A DNA stretch of 64,000 nucleotides from contig CAJTEM010000016.1 of NCBI GenBank assembly GCA_910575255.1, positions 57,119 to 121,118 on the forward strand. Reading direction: 5' to 3'. Below, piece by piece: positions 24,417 through 31,935 of the stretch. Origin of the DNA: Lachnospiraceae bacterium (GTDB lineage: Bacteria; Bacillota; Clostridia; Lachnospirales; Lachnospiraceae). The notes under the pieces were generated by a model, which did no database searches, had not been told where the DNA came from, and was given only the letters and a program-made list of their open reading frames with translations. Both the position numbers and the translations under genes were made by a program. How positions within the stretch are numbered: position 1 is the stretch's first letter; each line of letters begins with the position of its first letter.

Positions 24417-24915
24417 CGGATAAATACCCCCTTCTTTTTATAATCTCTCCCCGGATCCGGCTTGCATCCGGCAGGGAACGAAAATCAAAAATCTCCTGTT
24501 CATTCAGTGTAAAGCTTTTCATATATTTATCAGATGTGATCCAGCTGAACCGGGGAAATACGCTGTTGATCTCTTCCATCCAGACCAGTCCGTTCTCAAT
24601 CCGTGTGGGCACATCCATCTCTGCCGGAATCCCGGCGCCGTAACCGGCCACCGCAATGGCATCCAGGTTAAACTGAAAATCCTCTGTCACCGTGTAATAC
24701 TCATACCAGGGAATGTGCTCAAAAGAATGCTCAATCTCCAGACTCAGCTTATCCCCGGCCTTAACCGGCACCGAAAGCACCACCTGATCCCGGTTCCGGT
24801 CAACCAGCTGGAACACGGTCCCGGCCGGTGCCAGGAATGCCCACCAGAAAAATCCGGCGGCTGCCAGAAAAACCAGAATTCCTGCCAGCATAATTCCTTG
24901 CAGCTTCTTCATCAC
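24409..24915 (-). CDS. DUF1850 protein of the TAXI-TRAP operon
   Basis: A 168-residue protein with one N-terminal membrane anchor (residues 8-30) and an extracytoplasmic DUF1850 domain, recognised by LEIEHSFEHIPWYEYYTVTEDFQF and its position between a TAXI binding protein and a fused TRAP permease. DUF1850 genes are almost always found in this arrangement. Their function is unknown, perhaps an accessory small subunit. It overlaps the permease gene by eight bases, indicating tight coupling. A terminator-like hairpin separates it from the upstream binding-protein gene. Confidence 0.85.
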   Translation of the reverse strand: MMKKLQGIMLAGILVFLAAAGFFWWAFLAPAGTVFQLVDRNRDQVVLSVPVKAGDKLSLEIEHSFEHIPWYEYYTVTEDFQFNLDAIAVAGYGAGIPAEMDVPTRIENGLVWMEEINSVFPRFSWITSDKYMKSFTLNEQEIFDFRSLPDASRIRGEIIKRRGYLSDV

Positions 24916-24937
24916 AGGCCTCTCTTTCTTGCCCTCA

Positions 24938-24966
24938 TAACAGTACAGATAACCCTTGAACTGTTA
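24938..24966. repeat. Small hairpin repeat (TAACAGT...ACTGTTA)
   Basis: A hairpin with seven-base arms enclosing ACAGATAACCCTTGA. The near-identical sequence occurs at 53318-53347 with 11-base arms, and a disrupted copy surrounds 14380-14414. It lies just upstream of the DUF1850 gene. Confidence 0.55.
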
Positions 24967-25042
24967 CCTGCCCTCTTTCATTCGATAAAATGTATGGCTT
25001 CTGCCTCTTGGCAGCGCCTCCTGAACCGGATAACACAAAAGA

Positions 25043-25084
25043 GTGCGGCGGCAGCTTGTATTCTTCCCTGCCTGTACGCCGCAC
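25043..25084 (-). terminator. Terminator-like hairpin between TAXI binding protein and DUF1850-permease genes
   Basis: A perfect 8-bp GC stem (25043-25050 with 25077-25084), followed on the minus strand by TCTTTTGTG, lies 66 bases after the binding-protein stop. A leaky terminator here would make the binding protein more abundant than the permease, a common arrangement for transporters. Confidence 0.55.
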
Positions 25085-25149
25085 CTCTCTGTGCCAAACC
25101 TCCGTGAGGCTGATCTCCTGCCGGTTCTTTCCGGACAGCCGATTCTGTC

Positions 25150-26220
25150 TTAATCGATATATCCGTTATCCTTCCAGAATGCCTCTGCACCCGGATGAAG
25201 CGGAAGCTGGATATCGTCCACACCAAAGGTAATATCAATATTCTTGTCAGCCGCATTGTGGGATGCCTTAATCGTGCTGATATTCTCAAACACCCCGTTC
25301 AGGATGTCGTATACCATCTCATCGCTCAGATCCTCGCGAACCAGCATGATATTGTAAACAAATACGCCCTCCACATCCTCGGTATTATTATAAGTATTCG
25401 CCGGAATCACAGACTCCGCATAATACGGATAATCATTGACCAGCTTCTCACGGCCCTCGCCGTCAATCGGAATCACTACCATATCATAGGATACGCCCAG
25501 GTCCATAACCGTGGCATTCGGCAAGCCGGAGGTTACAAATACCGCATCACACTGGCCGTTCTTCATATTATCGATCGCCTCGCCATAAGCCAGATAATCG
25601 GGAGTGATATCATCATAGGTAATTCCATAAGCATTCAAAATCATCCGTGCATTGATCTCCACACCGGAATTGGCTGCGCCTACACCGACTCTCTTCCCCT
25701 TCAAATCCTCAACAGAGGTAATTCCCGTGTCTGCAGTCGTTACCAGCTGTACATAATTCGGCCATAACCGCATCAGCGCCTTCAGTCCGCTCGCCGGCTC
25801 CTTCCCCTCATATGCTCCGGTCGCCGTATACGCCTGCATCACAGCATCCTGCATGGCAATCGCAATTTCCGCATCCCCATTCAAAATATTCTGAATGTTC
25901 TGCCCGGTTGCATTCGTCGCTTCCGCTGAGGTCTGATAGCCATAATCGCTGAGCGCTGTCGCAAAAGCTCCGCCGATCGGGAAATAGATTCCTGAGGTAG
26001 GGCCGGTTCCTACCGTAATAAACTCCTTGGCTCTCTCCTCCGGAGTCAGACCCTTTGAAGAGCCTTCTGCCGCCGCGCTTGTATCTGCTGCTGCCTCAGT
26101 CGTATCTGCTGCTTTCGTATCCGCCGCCGTGGCAGCCGTACTTCCGGAACCGCCACAGGCCGTCACTGAAACTGTCACACATCCAGCCAGTACCAGTGCC
26201 ATCCATCTTCTCATCCTCAT
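25150..26220 (-). CDS. TAXI-family TRAP transporter solute-binding lipoprotein
   Basis: 356 residues starting at the ATG at 26220 (GAGGAG upstream). The longer frame to 26361 only reads through the repeated leader. A lipoprotein signal (MRMRRWMALVLAGCVTVSVTAC) ends in lipobox VTAC, then a Ser/Ala/Thr-rich linker (30-60). The TAXI domain begins EFITVGTGPTSGIYFPIGGAFATALS and includes LKGKRVGVGAANSGVEINARMILNAYG, followed by AYGEAIDNMKNGQCDAVFVTSGLP. It captures the substrate outside the membrane for the fused permease at 22434. Transcription comes from a full-consensus promoter at 26399-26427 through a leader with two tandem 51-base repeats. Confidence 0.93.
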   Translation of the reverse strand: MRMRRWMALVLAGCVTVSVTACGGSGSTAATAADTKAADTTEAAADTSAAAEGSSKGLTPEERAKEFITVGTGPTSGIYFPIGGAFATALSDYGYQTSAEATNATGQNIQNILNGDAEIAIAMQDAVMQAYTATGAYEGKEPASGLKALMRLWPNYVQLVTTADTGITSVEDLKGKRVGVGAANSGVEINARMILNAYGITYDDITPDYLAYGEAIDNMKNGQCDAVFVTSGLPNATVMDLGVSYDMVVIPIDGEGREKLVNDYPYYAESVIPANTYNNTEDVEGVFVYNIMLVREDLSDEMVYDILNGVFENISTIKASHNAADKNIDITFGVDDIQLPLHPGAEAFWKDNGYID

Positions 26221-26241
26221 AGATTTCTCCTCTTTTCCTCT

Positions 26242-26343
26242 TTTTTGTCCATGAATTCTGGACATCCTGGTATCCCCGCAGGGGGATTCCTCTTTTTGTC
26301 CATGAATTCCGGACATCCTGGTATCCCCGCAAGGGAATTCCTT
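26242..26343 (-). repeat. Two tandem 51-base repeats in the TAXI leader
   Basis: Units at 26242-26292 and 26293-26343 are about 90 percent identical. Each contains GTCCATGAATTCTGGAC (26247-26263; second copy 26298-26314 with one change), an inverted repeat. In RNA each unit can fold as an outer GGGGAT/ATCCCC stem around a TGTCC/GGACA stem. They lie between promoter and start codon, so they are candidate operators or tandem RNA control hairpins. Confidence 0.7.
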
Positions 26344-26398
26344 TAAACAATAGCCGCTCACAATTCATTAGCTGTAGCCTTCACAATTGTTTGTATGT

Positions 26399-26427
26399 AT
26401 TATAGTGGTAAAGTGTTAAATTGTCAA
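26399..26427 (-). promoter_or_regulatory. Consensus promoter of the TAXI-TRAP operon
   Basis: On the minus strand TTGACA (26422-26427), a 17-base spacer and TATAAT (26399-26404) match the sigma-A consensus exactly. The leader to the ATG is about 170 bases. From 26430 to 26622 I see no gene or signal. Confidence 0.85.
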
Positions 26428-26622
26428 CTGTTTTTTCTCTTCAAACAAGCAATGGACCAGACGCATCTCTATACGAACTTCGTCCGTGGGCGTCTTCTCA
26501 GGCAAGCCTCCTGCCGGAAGGCTCACAAAAATGGAGATTCCGGTATTCCATGCCAAACGTTTATCAATCGGTATCTTTCTGACTGCGCAAAGCAAAAAAG
26601 CAGCTGTACCTGTCCTGGAAGT

Positions 26623-26671
26623 AAAAAATCCATCCGCTATTGGTTTTAAAATCAATAGCGGATGGATTTTT
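26623..26671 (-). terminator. Intrinsic terminator of ssrA
   Basis: A perfect 19-bp stem (26624-26642 with 26653-26671) with a 10-base loop, ending in T on the minus strand, directly after the tmRNA 3' end. The plus strand also ends in TTTTT, so it can work both ways. Confidence 0.9.
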
Positions 26672-26674
26672 CAA

Positions 26675-27011
26675 TGGAGCTGAGGGGAATCGAACCCCTG
26701 TCCGAAAATCAATTCCCTGTTCTTCTACTATCATAGTCTGCTGTTTGACATTCCCTCCGCCGTGCGGGAACAGACACCCTCACGGTTTCAGTAGCTTCAT
26801 CATACGCCCGTATACGCAAAGCTTAGTATACGTCGTTTCTCACAAAGTCGATGCCAGGTTCTTAATGTGTGAGTGCACTAAGGCTGACAGCAGCAATTAA
26901 GCTGCGTATGCTAAATTATCTTCAGCGTTTAATTTTAATTTTGCCGTTTGACGCACCGCATGCGGATAGCTTCACCAGCTGCATGACCCCCGTCGAAACC
27001 AGTACAACCCC
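26675..27011 (-). ncRNA. ssrA: tmRNA (transfer-messenger RNA)
   Basis: About 337 bases. The mature 5' end GGGGTTG pairs with CAGCTCC near the 3' end to form the acceptor stem. The T-arm is GGTTCGATTCC and the D-arm region reads TGGTTTCGACGGGGGTC. The tag frame ends GCT GAA GAT AAT TTA GCA TAC GCA GCT TAA, encoding AEDNLAYAA, a typical Lachnospiraceae proteolysis tag; the exact resume codon is uncertain. The CCA tail is not encoded. With SmpB (47256) it rescues stalled ribosomes, and RNase R (47776) degrades the faulty mRNA, so all three partners are in this window. Confidence 0.95.
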
Positions 27012-27045
27012 TTACTGGATCACCGTGACTCAACCGGTAATTTTA

Positions 27046-27074
27046 ATTTTAGCATTCTCAATAGGCATTGTCAA
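27046..27074 (-). promoter_or_regulatory. ssrA promoter
   Basis: TTGACA (27069-27074), a 17-base spacer and an extended TGC-TAAAAT (27046-27051) on the minus strand, about 35 bases before the mature tmRNA 5' end, which RNase P would create by processing. Confidence 0.85.
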
Positions 27075-27130
27075 CGGAATTGTGAAATTCTTTTATTTTA
27101 GTCCATCCCCAGAGTTATCTTTCTCGAAGT

Positions 27131-27399
27131 GAGATGGGATTCCAAAAGGTACGCCTTGGAACGAGGGGAGAGCCGCAGCGGGAGCTGGTCTGCAGATGTT
27201 TCCGGTTTCGAGATCAAGAATTCCTAAAATCTCCGATTTTTGCTAAGAGCGAAACGAGTTCTGTATTTTTAGCCTGCTTTTAGCAGATTTCTGCAAGCTT
27301 AGTGTTTCTGCATCCGAAATCCGAGGTCCGGGGAACCCTTTTTCCAAAGCGTACCTTTCAGAAACGACTTAACTTACTGACATTGCCCGTGAAAAGCAG
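27131..27399. repeat. Palindromic intergenic repeat, mosaic copy B overlapping the GH3 3' end
   Basis: The left half (TTCCAAAAGGTACGCCTTGG, GAGAGCCGCAGCGGGA, GGTTTCGAGATCAAGAATTC) matches copies D and G. From about 27255 the right half (AGTTCTGTATTTTTAGCC, TTTTAGCAGATTTCTGCAAG, CCTTTTTCCAAAGCGTACC) matches copies A and E. The arms no longer pair across the junction, so this looks like a recombinant of two subtypes. The right end (CTTACTGACATTGCCCGTG) runs into the GH3 coding sequence and supplies its stop codon. Confidence 0.8.
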
Positions 27400-29897
27400 C
27401 TCCCAAGCCTCTCCGCCAACTCCAGAACCCTTCCCGCACAGCCCCGGATCTTCTCTTCCGAAAGCTTTCCTTCCCTGTATGCCTGAAGGATATTCTCCCC
27501 GTCATAAGGAGTCCCTGGCATAATGATATCGTTCCCTGCCTCAACACACAGCCAGGGGATGCTCTCCCCCACCGGAACCGTAGTGCCCCAGTCCGACATA
27601 ATCACCCCGGCGAAGCCCCACTCCCTCCGGGCAAGGACGGTACACAGATCATAGCTGTTGGCCGAATGAATCCCATTGAGCCGGTTATAAGAAGTCATAA
27701 TGGCAGCAGGCTCCCCCTTTTTTACCGCGATCTCGAATCCCCGGAAATAGATCTCTCTCAAGGCTCTCTGGGAGACCAGAGAATCCACAGACATCCGGTT
27801 GTCCTCCTGATTGTTGCAGGCAAAATGCTTGATCGTCACGCCGCAGCCTTTCCTGCCCTGGACGCCCCGGGCCACTGCCGCCGCCAGCATTCCCGACAGG
27901 TAAGGATCCTCCGAGTAATACTCAAAATTACGCCCGCATAAGGGATTTCTGTGAATGTTCATCCCCGGCGCCAGCCACAAATTCACATGGAATTCCTCCA
28001 TCTCCCTGGCCACAGCACTCCCGAATTCTTCCATCAGCTTCTCGTCCCATGCCTGAGCCAGGGCCGTCCCCGCCGGAAATGCGGTGCAGTACTGATAATA
28101 GGTGTCCGCATCCTCATGACAGGCCTTCTCCTCCAGAAAACCATTTTCCAGAGACCCCAGCACCCCTGAGCCATACACCGTATCCGTCTGCCGGTCCGTC
28201 TGATAACTCTGCCGCAGGCGAAGCCCGGCAGGGCCGTCTGCCATGATCAGGGAAGGGATGCCATGGCTCTCCTCCAGACCTTCCGTTGTCTCCCCTGCGG
28301 AGCCTGGCACCCGCACTCCCGCAGAGCCCAGGGTGCTCTTGCTGTCTGTGATGTTTCCGTACAAAAGAGGAATCAACTCCTCCACCGGCAGTTCCCCGGC
28401 AAGTGCCGCCGTCCTTGCAGCGGTCCTTTTCCCAGGCATTCTCTCCTCTGCACAAGGCAGATAAAGAACCGTCACAAGCCCCTTCTCTTCCCCCAGCCTC
28501 AGCCACTCCCTGTCCTGTCTCACGGCCGGCAAATCCGTCTCCCGGGACTGAAAGTCCGCTTTCAGGGGGCACACCTCCTCCGCTTTCTCAATAACCGTCC
28601 TCTCAGGAACCTCCAAAAAGGCCGCCAGTTCAAGGCAGGCCGAGTGCTTCCCCACCCATACGCCATATTTCCCGGCATCCATCACCCAGGCTGAATCCTC
28701 CTCAGAGTAGCTGGCCAACTGCTTTTGTTCCAGGAAAATAGTGAGAATCTGCTCCTGCCCGGGACTTAAAGTCCTGGTCTTTGCAAAGCCGGCCAGACGC
28801 TGATACTCCTTTGCCAGGCCGGTCTGGGGCGGTGTCACATAGACCTGAACCACCTCCCGGCCCTCATACGCCTTCCCGGTGTTTTGAACCGCAACCGTCA
28901 CCTCCACTCCTTTTTCTGCCGCCCGCAGGCTTTCAAATCTGACGGAAAAATCCGTGTAGGAAAGACCATAGCCAAAAGGAAATAAAGGCTCAATGCCAAA
29001 GCTGTCAAAATGCCGGTAGCCCACATAGATCCCTTCCCGGTATTCCTCTGTCTCCAGATTGCCGTTTAAGTAACCAAAACTCTTTGCCGAAGGATAATCC
29101 TCATAATTTCTCGCCCACGTATCTGTCAGACGGCCGCCGGGAGCCATCCGGCCAAAAAGAACATCCGCCGCTGCCCGGCCTCCCTCCTGTCCAGGCAGGC
29201 AGATGTGCAGAATCCCCCGGATGTTCTCCGTCTCTTCTAAGATACCCGTCAGCTCCACCGGCGCACCCACATTCAGAATCAGCACGATCGGAAGCCCCTG
29301 GGCATCCAGAAAAAGAAGATCCTCCCGCTCTTTTTTGCTCAGATAGTAATCCCCCTCTTCCTTCCGTCTGTCCTTCCCCTCACCGGCAATGCGGCTGATT
29401 ACATAGATTGCCGCCTGGGATCCTTTTAAATCCTCTGTGCAGATCGTGCGGCCCTCCGGCAAGACAAAGGGATTTGCCGCATAGGCATCAAAGGGATTGT
29501 CCACCTGCTTTGCATCCTCCAGGATTTTCTCCTTCCACTGCAGCCGGGCAGCCACATAGCGCCTGTCATAGTCTTTCAGCCAGTCCTCACTGGTAACCGC
29601 CACTCCTGCCTCCATAAGCCCCTGCCAAAGGGAAATGCTCTCCCGGTTATTCACATCTCCGGAGCCAATGCCCCCCTTGACGGTCTTTCCCGCCCCGCCC
29701 CCGAAAAGAGCGACCGAAACAGAAGGGGCAAAAGGAAGCAGGCCTTCATTTTTCAGCAGCACCATTCCCTCTGCGGCCAGACGCTTTGCCAGCCTGCCAT
29801 GTTCACGCTCCCGGTCGGAAACCTGTAAGTCCCGGGTACCGCTGTGGCACAGGCCCTTTATTCCCTCATTCATTTCTTTTTCCATTTCTTTTTCCAT
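27369..29897 (-). CDS. Glycoside hydrolase family 3 beta-glucosidase, domain-swapped form
   Basis: 842 residues from the ATG at 29897 (AAAGGGGA upstream; two further in-frame ATGs follow in a 12-base repeat). Domain order is reversed relative to classical GH3. The alpha/beta sandwich comes first (EGMVLLKNEGLLPF, GAPVELTG, PFGYGLSYTDF), then a fibronectin-III-like domain, and the TIM barrel last (FEYYSEDPYLSGMLAAAVARG, KHFACNN). The catalytic Asp is in GVIMSDWGTT. This permuted layout is known from Ruminococcus and Butyrivibrio enzymes. No signal peptide, so it hydrolyses imported beta-glucosides in the cytoplasm. It lies downstream of an ABC sugar importer. The last residues, SCFSRAMSVS, are encoded by an intergenic repeat. 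Confidence 0.92.
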   Translation of the reverse strand: MEKEMEKEMNEGIKGLCHSGTRDLQVSDREREHGRLAKRLAAEGMVLLKNEGLLPFAPSVSVALFGGGAGKTVKGGIGSGDVNNRESISLWQGLMEAGVAVTSEDWLKDYDRRYVAARLQWKEKILEDAKQVDNPFDAYAANPFVLPEGRTICTEDLKGSQAAIYVISRIAGEGKDRRKEEGDYYLSKKEREDLLFLDAQGLPIVLILNVGAPVELTGILEETENIRGILHICLPGQEGGRAAADVLFGRMAPGGRLTDTWARNYEDYPSAKSFGYLNGNLETEEYREGIYVGYRHFDSFGIEPLFPFGYGLSYTDFSVRFESLRAAEKGVEVTVAVQNTGKAYEGREVVQVYVTPPQTGLAKEYQRLAGFAKTRTLSPGQEQILTIFLEQKQLASYSEEDSAWVMDAGKYGVWVGKHSACLELAAFLEVPERTVIEKAEEVCPLKADFQSRETDLPAVRQDREWLRLGEEKGLVTVLYLPCAEERMPGKRTAARTAALAGELPVEELIPLLYGNITDSKSTLGSAGVRVPGSAGETTEGLEESHGIPSLIMADGPAGLRLRQSYQTDRQTDTVYGSGVLGSLENGFLEEKACHEDADTYYQYCTAFPAGTALAQAWDEKLMEEFGSAVAREMEEFHVNLWLAPGMNIHRNPLCGRNFEYYSEDPYLSGMLAAAVARGVQGRKGCGVTIKHFACNNQEDNRMSVDSLVSQRALREIYFRGFEIAVKKGEPAAIMTSYNRLNGIHSANSYDLCTVLARREWGFAGVIMSDWGTTVPVGESIPWLCVEAGNDIIMPGTPYDGENILQAYREGKLSEEKIRGCAGRVLELAERLGSCFSRAMSVS

Positions 29898-30058
29898 TCC
29901 TTTTCCCCTTTCCTTGTCTGCGACTTTCTCCCCCTCACATCCTGCCCGGAGGGCTTTTTTTCCATAAGACGAACTTTCCTGACAGAAGAAAAAAGCTGAT
30001 GCCAGGCCTTCCCCGCTGCTCCGCCCTGACATCAGCCCATATAAACCCGCGTCTGTCG

Positions 30059-30904
30059 TTATTCCTTCACACCGCCTAATGTCACACCGGCGATAATATA
30101 CTTTGAAAGCAGGAGATACACCAGAATAATCGGCACAATCGCCACCAAAATCATGGTGTAAATCTTTCCCATATCAAAGTTCATGTAATCCGCTCCACGA
30201 AGAGTTGCGATCAAAATAGGAACCGTCATCCTGGTCTTAGACTGAATCACCAGCGCTGGAACAAAATAGTTGTTCCAGGATCCCACAAAGGTAAAAATTG
30301 CCTGCACGGCAATAGCCGGCTTGGTGATGGGAAGTATAATACTGTTAAAGGTCCGAAACTCTCCCGAACCGTCGATCCTGGCCGCCTCCACCAAAGACAT
30401 AGGCAGTGAGGACTCTAAGTAGCTGTACATAAAATAGAACACGGAGGGCGATGCAATGGACGGGATGATCAGAGGCAGCAGGGAGTCATACATTCCCATA
30501 TTGGTGATCAGGCGCAGAAATCCCATGGCAGTCACCTGTGTAGGCATAACCAAAATCGCCATAATAAAAGTAAACGCAACCTTTTTCAACTTAAAATTAT
30601 AAGCATAAAGGCCATAAGCTGTCAAGGCCGAAAAATAAGTACAGATCGCCGCACTGGACCCGGAAACGATCAGGCTGTTTAAAATTCCCCGGAACATGGG
30701 AAAGCTTCCGTCATTGGCCACATTGCTTAAGTTCTTCCACAGAAAAGCCCCTGGCAGCGCCGAAAATCCCTTCTGCAGATCCGCGTGAGAGCGGCTGGCG
30801 TTGACAAACAAAATGTAGAAGAAAAACAAACACATAAATGACAGGATAATCAGTGTCACATGAGCAAAAACACTCCGAAAAACATTTGGTCCCTTTGATT
30901 TCAT
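30059..30904 (-). CDS. ABC sugar transporter permease (MalG-like)
   Basis: 281 residues with six membrane helices. It has the binding-protein-dependent transport EAA loop (ESSLPMSLVEAARIDGSGEFRTFNSIILPITKPAIA) that contacts the ATPase. The C terminus ends in SKYIIAGVTLGGVKE, typical of the MalG/CUT1 branch. It forms a heterodimer with the MalF-like permease four bases upstream and passes oligosaccharide from the lipoprotein at 31936. No ATPase gene is in this cluster, so a shared MsmK-like ATPase elsewhere is expected, as in many Firmicutes. Confidence 0.93.
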   Translation of the reverse strand: MKSKGPNVFRSVFAHVTLIILSFMCLFFFYILFVNASRSHADLQKGFSALPGAFLWKNLSNVANDGSFPMFRGILNSLIVSGSSAAICTYFSALTAYGLYAYNFKLKKVAFTFIMAILVMPTQVTAMGFLRLITNMGMYDSLLPLIIPSIASPSVFYFMYSYLESSLPMSLVEAARIDGSGEFRTFNSIILPITKPAIAVQAIFTFVGSWNNYFVPALVIQSKTRMTVPILIATLRGADYMNFDMGKIYTMILVAIVPIILVYLLLSKYIIAGVTLGGVKE

Positions 30905-30908
30905 AAAC

Positions 30909-31859
30909 TCATCCCCTCTTTTCCTTTTTTGCTTTTTTGGCTGCCGCCTTAGAGCCGTCCAGATCCTGATTGTTGGTCATCCGGTACACAAAAAAGCACA
31001 AAATACCGCTGACGATAAAGAGGTAGACAGACAATGCGCCGGCCATGCCGTAGTTCTTACTCTTTAAGTGACTGTTTAAGAACATAATCAGGGTCATGGA
31101 AGTCCGGTTGGGTGTTCCTTGTGCGTTGGTCAGAATCTGAGGCACATCAAACATCTGAAGTCCGCCGATGACCGAGGTGATCAGCGTGTAGGCCAGTATA
31201 GGCCGGATCAGAGGCAGCGTGATAGAGAAAAACCGCTGGAAGCTGTTGCACCCATCCAGCTCGGAGGCTTCAAAAATATCCGGGCTGATTCCCATGATCG
31301 CCGCCATCAGCATAATGGTGGTGTTGCCAAACCACATCAGAAAGTTCATAAAGCCCACCAAAGACCTGGTTCCCCAGACAGATCCCAGAAAATCTATGGG
31401 TTCCTTTGTCCACCCCAGGGACATTAAAATGGCGTTGATCGGCCCGTTGGTGGAGAACATGGTGAAAAACAGCATGGCAAAGGCAGATGCCATAATCAGG
31501 TTCGGAAGATAGATCACTACCTTGAAGAACTGAGTCCCATGGATTTTCAGGCGGGCATCCACAAACCACTCCGCCAGCATCAGGGCGATGACAATCTGGG
31601 GAATGAACCCGATGACCCACAATATCAGGGTATTTACTCCGTATTTGATCATATCCGATTTCAGCAGTTTGACATAATTGGCCATTCCGACAAAATTGGG
31701 GCCGATCTCCTTAAGACCCGAACGATAGTACTCAAAAAAGCTATAGCGGACCGTGTCTATCATAGGAATAAAGGAAAAGATAAAAAAGCTTAAGAAAAAC
31801 GGAAGGATGAAAATATATCCCCACTTGGAATAATCGATTTTTTTACGTTTTGCATTCAT
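30909..31859 (-). CDS. ABC sugar transporter permease (MalF-like)
   Basis: 316 residues from the ATG at 31859, preceded by AAAGGAA; the longer frame has no ribosome site. Six membrane helices, a basic N terminus (NAKRKKIDYSKWGYIFILPFF) and the EAA loop (SPDIFEASELDGCNSFQRFFSITLPLIRPILAYT) mark a CUT1 MalF-type permease. It ends with a lysine-rich tail. It lies between the substrate-binding lipoprotein and the MalG-like partner. Together with the phosphorylases across the divergent promoter it most likely imports beta-linked gluco-oligosaccharides; that substrate is inferred from neighbours. Confidence 0.93.
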   Translation of the reverse strand: MNAKRKKIDYSKWGYIFILPFFLSFFIFSFIPMIDTVRYSFFEYYRSGLKEIGPNFVGMANYVKLLKSDMIKYGVNTLILWVIGFIPQIVIALMLAEWFVDARLKIHGTQFFKVVIYLPNLIMASAFAMLFFTMFSTNGPINAILMSLGWTKEPIDFLGSVWGTRSLVGFMNFLMWFGNTTIMLMAAIMGISPDIFEASELDGCNSFQRFFSITLPLIRPILAYTLITSVIGGLQMFDVPQILTNAQGTPNRTSMTLIMFLNSHLKSKNYGMAGALSVYLFIVSGILCFFVYRMTNNQDLDGSKAAAKKAKKEKRG

Positions 31860-31935
31860 ATAATTGCCATTCCTTTCTTTGTGTATGCCCCAGGGCATCC
31901 CGCCCGCGGCTTTTTCCCACAGAACCTCCTAAACA

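Noticed and set aside
26096..26368. 90-codon minus-strand frame across the TAXI leader with a 17-residue repeat (IPLRGYQDV)
   Set aside because: The repeat is explained by the 51-base DNA duplication, the frame runs into the binding-protein gene in another phase, and the ribosome site is weak. A leader peptide cannot be excluded but is not supported.
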